Shown piece by piece: positions 56,700 through 64,000 of a DNA stretch of 64,000 nucleotides. Positions within the stretch are counted from its first letter, which is position 1. Every line of letters begins with the position of its first letter. The position numbers and the translations under genes were made by a program. Source of the DNA: Talinum fruticosum. Its lineage: Eukaryota > Streptophyta > Magnoliopsida > Caryophyllales > Talinaceae. Location: the NCBI GenBank assembly GCA_021018815.1, contig JAITYX010000004.1:8379501-8443500 (forward strand), read 5' to 3'. A model generated the notes under the pieces. The model did not search any database. It was not told the origin of the DNA and saw only the letters and a program-made list of their open reading frames with translations.

Positions 56700-57225
56700 C
56701 TCTCCTGGCCAAGGGATTCTTTTACCCATATCCAATGACCTTGACCTTCGTGTTTACTCGTGATTTTGATTGGGCAAGTTGTCCTATGACTAGGAGGTCT
56801 GTTACTAGTTATTTTGTTATTATAAGGTCGGCACCCATTTCCTGGAAAACAAAGAAGCAACCTACTCGTTTCCCATTCATCTGCAGAGGCTGAATATCGT
56901 GTTATGGCTAATGCCACTAGTGAGGTTGTTTGGATACGGAATTTGTTACAATCACTCAATATCCAAATTCCGTCCGCTCACTTGTACTTGTGATAACCAA
57001 GCCACAATTCTTATTGCAGCCAACCTTGTGTTTCACGAACGTACCAAACATATTGAAATTGATTGCCATTTCGTTCGGAAAAGGTTATTGTTTGGTGAGA
57101 TAATTACTCAGTATGTATCCACTCGAGACCAACTTGCTGATATTTTTACAAAGGCACTCGGGAATCGACAATTCCGTTATTTACTTGGCAAGTTGGGTGT
57201 TTCGGATCTTCACAACCCCACTTGA
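56700..57225 (+). pseudogene. Copia B RNase H
   Basis: The C-terminal frame (56899-57225) reads [33 protein letters not shown] and [15 protein letters not shown]. It ends [11 protein letters not shown] and a stop just before the polypurine tract and 3' LTR. Confidence 0.9.
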
Positions 57226-57232
57226 GAGGGAG

Positions 57233-57390
57233 TACTAGGATATAGTTATATCCGACTAGGAGTTCGATAGTAGTTATTGTATATGTTTACAATTTACTAG
57301 TTCTCTTCTGTGTAAGACTTTAAACTTAGAGTTCTATGTGTCTTGTAATTCTCTTTACTCAGTATATATATACAATACACATCTAAGGGA
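57233..57390 (+). repeat. 3' LTR of copia B
   Basis: It starts TACTAGGATATAGTTATATCC and aligns with the 5' LTR over 158 bp with about nine differences, roughly 6 percent. The insertion is therefore old. It may lack its last 30-40 bases compared with the 5' side. Confidence 0.85.
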
Positions 57391-57648
57391 CTACGGTTCT
57401 TTCATTGAACTGTAGTTAAAAGTCGGTTTCTAACTTTACAACCCTAAATTGTCTTGTCTCCTAACTTCAAATTTACTACTATCTCTGTCCTCCTCCTCCT
57501 TCCTCTCGTTCTCTTCCCTCCCTCTCTCTCTCTCTCTCCCCTCCTCCTCCTCCTCCTCCTCATCCAGATCCCGTCCCCTTCCTCTCTTTCTCGCCTCCTA
57601 TTGACCCTCTGCCGCCCTCCTCATTTCTATTAGGGTGGGAGCCGACGA

Positions 57649-57831
57649 GTGCCACCTATCTACGCGGCCGCCGACCCTAGAGATGCTGTTGGTGGCACCT
57701 GTGGCTATGACGATCTCGAGAAGGTTGGCTATGGCGAGAGAGGCCAGATCTGCGAGACTTGCTTAACGATGGCTTCTTTATTGTGGGATATTTTTCAAGT
57801 ATCCGGTAGCCCGACACACAACGGACTATGA
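57649..57831 (+). pseudogene. Possible captured expansin-like fragment
   Basis: A 60-codon frame contains DPRDAVGGTCGYDDLEKVGYG, one mismatch-rich match in pattern to the expansin N-terminal region (GxxDAxGTxGGACGYGxLxxxGYG). It follows a CT/CTC-rich tract (57476-57600) of higher GC. It lies in the DNA to the right of copia B that may belong to a CACTA-like element, which often carry captured gene pieces. The similarity is short, so the call is tentative. Confidence 0.3.
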
Positions 57832-57911
57832 AAACCCAATGCTTTTCTTCAACACTATTGTTGTTTTTATTCTAGTGGTTGCCAAATTTCCTCATAAGCA
57901 CAGTGGTTCGT

Positions 57912-59404
57912 ATTTTATAAGATTAGCAATATTATTACCACTTGATGGAATTACCAAACTATACAAGACATTAAAGTCCGGCAATGTACCCCTAAGCCTT
58001 TAATGTTAGAGCAATTTTAGTAACAACTTAGCTCTAGTTTTTTTGGAACTTTTTACAATGTATAACAATCTAGTAATTATAATCTGTTCGCAGTCTATTG
58101 TGATATGCTCTACACTTTGTTGAATCCCCTGTAAATTCTACAATTCCTTGCAGTCCGTATACTATAAGTGGTAGCCGTTAGACATAGTATGAAAGTCTCT
58201 CTCGAAGGTTTTGTTATTGAAACCTTGTTGCAGCCTAAGGGTTGAGCTCTTGTTTTGGTATTCGGATTCATGAAGGCATTCCAATGATGACATGATGTTC
58301 TGATAGATGGTTTGATTAATAGCATAGGCATAGAAGAGATGCTCATGTGATTCAAGCACTATTGTAACATAAGGAGCAAGTTTCACTGGTATAAATACCT
58401 ATATTTCTCAATTTGTTTTTTGTTTGCAACCTTTGTTTCATCATCCTCCGTAGCAGAATTTGTGTTTAGGAATATTGATTATGCTCCAAGTATACTTTGT
58501 CAATGTATCGCTTGCATGTTTCCAAACATCCAATGATAACCACTAGTAACGAGTATAACATTCGAGTAGTGGTGAGTCCAGTCTCGCCATGATAGTGCTT
58601 CTCAAAAATTTCCCTAAGCTTTAGTAATTTTCTCTAATACCATGCTGCTTGTGATATTGGTTCTGCATTTCTAATGTCTCCACTTTTCATATAGATTTCA
58701 CCGACCCACTTCACCCATAAACATTCTTTGTCTGCATATAGGTACCATAGATGCTTTGCCACAACTACTTGATTCCATTTTTGCAAGTTTTTAACACCCA
58801 GCTCCCGGCTTTCTTAGGCATGCAAATTGTGCTCCATGCTATAGGAGGTGGTTTCCCATATGTGGATGATTGGTCCCGTAAAAATTCCTGCAAATATCCT
58901 CAATAAAATCATGAATTATTTATCTTTGCTTAACCCATTATACATAAAATAAAACTATAGTATGATTTTTTTGGGAAGTCAAATTACTATACACAACATT
59001 TTTAAATTGAGTAAGTAAACAGTAACAATTATAGTTGTTTATTTGTTGGAAAAATTTATAAAAATATGAACATAGTCTTATATGATGTGAACGTTACCAA
59101 TTTATTTAAACTAAACGTTACGCACATTATTTTTATATATAAGCCAAACCTAGATGATTAAATAATATAACTTATTTCATTTGTAACATTCATAACGTAT
59201 TTATTAAATATTTTGATTATTTGTTTTACTAATGGTGATAATGTCCTTTTGGTATAAGATTAGGGACTTTCTATATATAAAAAAGATTAGGGACTAATGG
59301 TCTAAGGCTATTGATTCACTAACAGGATGTATTTTGAGGGAGGATATCTTTTTTTTCTTTTTTTTTTTCAGGAAATGGAGGATCATGATAATACAGGTGA
59401 ATTT
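57912..59404. repeat. Segmental duplication, copy B
   Basis: It aligns in order with copy A (48659-51012), starting TTTTATAAGATTAGCAATAT and ending GATAATACAGGTGAATTT. It carries the same LINE 3' fragment (58110-58386 encodes ESHEHLFYAYAINQTIYQNI on the minus strand). At about 58903 it jumps over roughly 880 bp present in copy A. Many point differences exist, so the duplication is old. It ends seven bases before the Helitron-like terminus. Confidence 0.88.
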
Positions 59405-59410
59405 GAAAAA

Positions 59411-59434
59411 CTAGTTTGTGCCTCGTGCTTGCAC
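59411..59434 (-). mobile_element. Helitron-like 3' terminus
   Basis: On the minus strand the sequence reads GTGCAAGCACGAGGCACAAA followed by CTAG and then T. Helitrons end in CTRR, preceded within about 10-12 bases by a short hairpin, and insert between A and T. The GTGC..GCAC hairpin, CTAG end and following T fit. The 5' TC end was not found. Confidence 0.5.
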
Positions 59435-59593
59435 AGTGTCTATATTATAAATTAACTCAAATATTCATTAAGGAAATACACTCGCCAAAAACAATATAAA
59501 AGTAGTTCACAACATCTTATTTGTTATTTGATATACTTAAAACTAAAACTTTTAATATGAATAATTTATTCCTTATCACTATTATATTTTGAT

Positions 59594-61403
59594 TCTATTG
59601 GTAAGGTAGTAACATTCCTCCTCCCACGTGACAGGACATATGAAATCGATCTTCATCTCTTCATATTGATTTGTAGGAGCTTGTATAATGAAGGTGAAAG
59701 CTTTTATCAGCACTTTGCTCAAATATGTATCCAACTCCTTTATTTTAATATATGCATCATAAACAAAATTACATTAGGTTATTATAGACGACTGAATCCC
59801 GTATGGATAACAAATACAAAAAATGGTTTATATATGTAAATATACTTGATTTGAAAGGCTTTTTAGATAAGATGCTAGGTTATCCAAAATAAATTGGGCA
59901 TGTTCATCGAAAGCTATCAACTTTTTTATAGACGATGAATCCTGTATAGTTAGAGGTACTCTATACCTAAAACATTAAATTATAATGTAAATTAGATAGT
60001 GAATGTGTAAGACATATGTAATTTGTACAAAATAACATAAGCTTATTGTTACACATACCTAGGCATAGTTGTAACAATGTTTGTGTTGCAATTCGAGCAT
60101 CGAGAGTTAATTGCTTTCTTTTTGCAACGTACACATGATTCATACCAAAGTGGACCCTGTATGTCAATATGTATGACATATGCAACAATGCGAAAATAAT
60201 TGACCTTTAAGAAAAATATTTAAAAAATTATTAATGTCAATTGTTTATAAGATTTTTTTAATGACAGAGAGAATGATTAAAGTTGTCATATATTAGGCAA
60301 CATTGTGAAGTCCTTCAGACTTGATTCTTTTTGCATTCAATAACTTAGCAAGTTGCAGGATTCCATAAGTTTTTCGTTGAGTCCAATCAATAAATGTTTT
60401 AACATAACCATGGTCAGCCCACCTGTCATGTTCAAAAAATGGTAACGTTTTCTAAAATAGAGTTAGATATAGAGAATCAATATTTCTTGAGTTTGGAATC
60501 TCTCAACCTCATGCATTTCGGGTCAACATAAACTCGTAATATTTCTTGAGTTTGGAGATAGGATCCTAATGTACATAACATGATTATTATAATAATAAAG
60601 TTTAATATTATTTTATTGTATGAAAATTGTAGTATCATACCATGAAAATCTCGTACAACTACTTGGGATGCAACTATCACCATAGTTTTATCAGTGTTAT
60701 CGAATAATATTTTTCCTTGGTTTCTCGCCAAATCTCCACACAGGTGTTAGTCCGAGAACCTTCATACTTCATAAAAAAATATAATGTGTTCATGACTCTT
60801 GATAGTAAAGAAATAGAATATTGATATTTACAACTTAATAGTGCTTACCTTAAATCACATGTAAGGATGTCCCTTTTAACCCAATTACTAACATAGCCAT
60901 TCTGCAAAGTTGAAGTGATAGTTTGCAATGTAGTTGTGTAGATAACCAATCCAACAACATCTGCAGCTTGTATAACAAAACGTACATTAGTAATATGTGT
61001 GACTAAATATAGAAACTAAGTTAGGGTACTATGTTAAATAAGTGTTGCATGTAATACGTACCTACCTACAAAAACCGCACTACGTCTCCGAAGTCCAAGA
61101 ACATGATCAAAATTAACAAATGTAAATTTGTCTTGTGGAATGGAATCACACCCATCATAAATCTCTAAAATCTCATAGGTTGTATTGAACCTTAATTTGT
61201 AATGATGAGAGGTAAGCTTATATTGATTACTCGTAACCAAGTGGTATTAATTCAAGATTCTTCATGATATAAACTTTTCCCTCTTTCATAAAGTCTTTAT
61301 ACTTATGAAGCTCATTACCATCTAATAATATAATTGAAATGTTTTTTCGAATTGCTCCTTGTACCACGTTTAATCCCGCCAAACAACTTAGGCTAGAATT
61401 CAT
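59594..61403 (-). pseudogene. RPA70-like (replication protein A large subunit) gene fragment, multi-exon
   Basis: Minus-strand exons, by eye: 61403-61066, 60960-60849, 60760-60641, 60565-about 60490, 60422-about 60300, 60156-60059, 59966-59846 and 59732-59594. Most boundaries are GT..AG and in phase. They encode OB-fold parts of RPA1 (VVQGAIRKN, KVYIMKNLELIP, SHHYKLRFNTTYEIL, IPQDKFTFVNFDHVL, VVGLVIYTTTLQTIT, GDLARNQGKILFDNTDKTMV). The C-terminal zinc ribbon follows (WYESCVRCKKK, CSNCNTN, then PRYRVPLTIQD and LIAFDEHAQFIL). One-base frameshifts near 61248 and 60735, and an unclear exon near 60490, make it a pseudogene. RPA binds single-stranded DNA; plant Helitrons often carry RPA-like genes, and this one lies upstream of a Helitron-like 3' end on the same strand. 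The N-terminal third is missing. Confidence 0.75.
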
Positions 61404-61439
61404 TCCCTCGTTTTTATTTATTTCAAAATTTCAATTTAA

Positions 61440-64000
61440 AAAATACACCACATATATTCCGTAATGAGGCACCAATATACTAATATATATATATCAAAGA
61501 GAAAACCCACGAAATCAACTTAAGCTTTAAGGAAACTTATTAGATTGTTGGCGATAATTAATTGAGGCAATTTCAACATAATGGAAGTATTATCATTAAC
61601 ATATTATGGAACTAGGTCTTCATTATTGACGTTTAGGCAATTTCAGCATAATTAAATTAGACAATTTCAGCATAAGAGAGAATTTATCAAAGCTTCCACG
61701 AATTCAATCCCATTGCCTATTTTCATTATTTCGTGGTAATAGAATATTATTGATGCTTGCAAATCCGTGCTAATGAATATTATTGACTATTTTCGTTAGT
61801 TCGTTAGTCTTTTTGCACAAAGGAACTATTTTCTTAGAATTCAATCGCTTCAAAACAATCAATCCCTCCATCAATTTTGCAATTACAAAGGTATTTTTTT
61901 CGAGTTTACTTTGTCTTTTTCCCTTCAAAATATGACAACTCGCTCATACAATTGTATAAATTGCTTACATGTAGGATCCGTTACAAGAACGTTGACATTA
62001 TTCCTTCTGTTTGTAAAAGACAAAAGGTATGTTATTTTCAATACACGAAATATATGTATAATTTTTTCATGGTTAGTTCTATTTTTATTCTTTAGTATAG
62101 TATTTAAAACTCAAATCATTATCCCAGTAAATATTTAGTTTGTGCCTCAAATCATTAGTAGTGTATGAATTTTTATTAGCAGTGCCTCAAATTATTTGGT
62201 TGATTTATAGTGTATGATTGTAGGCATTAGTAGTGAAATGATAACTCAAATCATTAAACCAAAAAAAAAAAAAAAAGAGTAGAACGAAGTCACAACCCAA
62301 TAACCCCCAAAAAAAGATCAAATCCTATCTTAATCTCTTGTATTTGTGCTTACTCAAATTATTCTTGTACCAAAGTGTCTAAGAGTTAGATACTTTGTGA
62401 GTTGTAGTAAAGAGTCTTGGGTAAGACTACTTTGTGAGTTGTAATTGAGAGAAGTGTGAGCGGTGGGCCTTAAGAGTAAGTGTACTCAAAAGGTTAGTTA
62501 GAAAGTTAAGTGAAGAACTTGTGTGACAGCTTAAAGTAATAAGAAAAGTAGAAGATAATCCTAAGGGAGGAAACCTTAGGCGGTCGAGTAACCCATATAT
62601 TTGGATTTGGGCCAAGATCGTGAACAAACAAACTTGCATTGTCTTATTTACTTTTCTATTTGTTTACTTTTCATATATTTGACCTCTAGACTCTCGATCA
62701 GTCGACGCCTCAAAATTTTAAAATAACCTATCACCCCCTCTAGGGTATATCTGACCCTTTGGAACTTTTCACATTTCAAGCAAGAAATCACAATGCACGA
62801 CCCGATTCTCATCATCTATTTGATTGCATGGATTTCGACGGAATTTGGGCAACTAAACGAGAGCTCTGGTGGTCAGAATGAAGGCTTAGCTTGCTCTCCT
62901 TCGAGCTTAATTGTGTCATCCCACCAGCAAATGGAACCACTTTCAATTGTTAGGATTCTGATGTGCTCTTGGAAGGAAGGAGCTAAAGTGGTTGTTGGGG
63001 TTTGGTTTAAGGCTTGAAATGTCCCTCGGAAAGGTCGTCGGTGTCCGGCTACTACCGCGTGATGTGGTGACATTTTTGTTTGTTTAGTAAGATTTTTTTG
63101 AACTTTTGGTTTTAACTTTTTCTTCATTTTACTAAGATTATTTCTATGTATTAGTTGTAATTAAAAATTCACATATATGAAGGGCATTTTGGTTATTTTG
63201 GGAATTGGTAATAATCTAACACAATGGTGAAGGAGGATAAAAAATATTTCATAAACCTCAAGAGTAGAAAAACATTTATCGAAACCTCGAGGGAGGTAAA
63301 TAAAAAATTTTAATTCTTAAATTAAAGATCCCTAAAATAGTTGACACAAAATAGGTTGACTCCTCATCCTCCAAGGCAAAGAAGCACAACCCAAACAAAT
63401 TGGTATTATTTATGACTTTTGCCAGTATTTATTAAAATAAAAATAAATAAATTGGCAATGTATCGTGACACAAACAAATACATATTGAATGCCACCTACT
63501 ACTTAACATATGAAAAATTATATTCTAAGAGTAAATTATTTTTGTCAATTCATATTACCCATCTGCTGATTATCAAATTTGAAATTTCACCACTTGTTAT
63601 ACAAACAAATAAATAACTCTTCACCAAAAAAACTCTACACATCAAATGATTTTTTTAAAAAAACAAATAAATAACTAGCTGGTGATCTTTTTCCTGTTTT
63701 TTGGTAGGATTATTTTTTTGGGGGGTGGGGGCGGAAGGGGTGATCTTTAAAATAACTGAGAATTGTCCGGCATTGTTCTTTTCTTTATTAACTGACCCTT
63801 TTAGGGTATGCCCCTTTGATTGGAATTCTAAAGTTTCAAACGCTTTTTTATTTTTTTCTGACTCTTTGCTATTTTACTAATTATAAAATTATATGATGTG
63901 AAAATTATTTAATTTTTGAACTAATATTTCAACATTAATTCATAGTTGTGTATATGCTAATAACGAGATTTTCCATTTTAATTTTTTAATAACAACCTTT
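61440..64000. other. AT-rich region without a supported gene
   Basis: Only short unrecognised frames are present. A block at 62280-62765 has the feel of a copia LTR end (TATCACCCCCTCTAGGGTAT near 62728), but no partner LTR, PBS or coding part follows. GGCAATTTCA(A/G)CATAAT words recur at 61565, 61632 and 61658. There is an A run at 62260-62276 and a G run at 63720-63735. Confidence 0.45.
62280..62765 (+). repeat. Possible LTR fragment
   Basis: The end AACCTATCACCCCCTCTAGG followed by GTATATCTGACC resembles the 3' end of some plant copia LTRs (xxATTCACCCCCTCTxG). The upstream part repeats TACTTTGTGAGTTGTA(G/A)T (62390 and 62429), also seen in such leaders. Without a second LTR this remains a guess. 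Confidence 0.3.

Larger units (their letters stand above)
52372..57390 (+). mobile_element. Degenerate Ty1/copia retrotransposon B with both LTRs
   Basis: It has two LTRs of 158 bp (52372-52529 and 57233-57390) with about nine mismatches between them, a PPT-like GAGAGGGAG just before the 3' LTR, and gag, protease, integrase, reverse transcriptase and RNase H in copia order. A PBS-like TGATATCGAGTT lies at about 52571, some 40 bp after the shared LTR part. The true LTR may therefore be longer, with the 3' copy truncated. Numerous stops and shifts make it inactive. No TSD was found. It lies between the two segmental duplication copies. Confidence 0.9.

Noticed and set aside
52177..57879. A complete second CACTA element with ends CATTACTAAAGG and CACTAGAATAAA
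   Set aside because: The ends match poorly and the flanking triplets (TGA and GTT) differ, so only the subterminal-like repeats are reported.
5160..64000. A new multigene defence, metabolic or regulatory system
   Set aside because: The three intact genes have unrelated functions and ordinary spacing. Everything else is decayed transposon DNA or unrecognised intergenic sequence.
1..64000. tRNA, rRNA or other structured RNA genes
   Set aside because: I saw no tRNA-like B box with a matching cloverleaf and no rRNA-like sequence on reading. A covariance-model scan would be needed to exclude small RNAs.

Overview
The window is nuclear DNA of a flowering plant, most likely a eudicot. It is AT-rich, spliceosomal introns have GT/AG ends, promoters carry TATA boxes, and the mobile elements are typical plant families (Ty1/copia, Ty3/gypsy-type LTRs, L1-type LINEs with DUF4283-like ORF1, CACTA, hAT, MULE, Helitron). 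The species cannot be named from the sequence alone. I found no tRNA, rRNA or CRISPR locus, and nothing that forms a new multigene system. The interest lies in how the elements are nested, and in three apparently intact host genes.

Layout. 1-5153: a degenerate Ty1/copia element on the minus strand, cut by the left window edge, with its 5' LTR at about 4615-5153. About 5230-13147: an old plus-strand LINE carrying two later insertions, a 2.9-kb solo LTR (7707-10613, TSD GATAT) and a 654-bp hAT-type element (11980-12633, 8-bp TSD). 13311-17452: a 4.1-kb non-autonomous CACTA element (TIR CACTACTAGAAA, TSD AAT). 18157-23060: a broken minus-strand reading frame with a TPR-like start, split by a 3.2-kb solo LTR (18397-21570, TSD CGTTG) of the same family as the first but in the opposite orientation. 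About 25988-31306: a second, more complete plus-strand LINE inserted at an AT microsatellite. 34682-35997: a candidate Pack-MULE with long TIRs and a near-perfect 9-bp TSD.

Host genes. At 37775-38197 there is a small intronless gene of unknown function with three ACGT-core promoter boxes. At 42435-43858 (minus) there is a four-exon gene for an ENTH-domain (epsin-like) protein. At 44638-48235 (minus) there is a three-exon BAHD acyltransferase gene with HRVAD and DFGWG motifs. In the last two, every splice junction keeps the reading frame.

Right third. A direct segmental duplication (48659-51012 and 57912-59404) brackets a degenerate Ty1/copia element with 158-bp LTRs (52372-57390), which sits in DNA rich in CACTA-like ACGGTT repeats. 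Next to the second copy is a Helitron-like 3' end (CTAG at 59411-59414). Upstream of it on the same strand are C-terminal exons of an RPA70-like gene with intact intron boundaries but frameshifts (59594-61403). The last 2.5 kb has no gene I can support.

The elements do not work together as a pathway. The three host genes look independent of each other. Exon boundaries were placed by eye from GT/AG sites and family alignment from memory, without any search.
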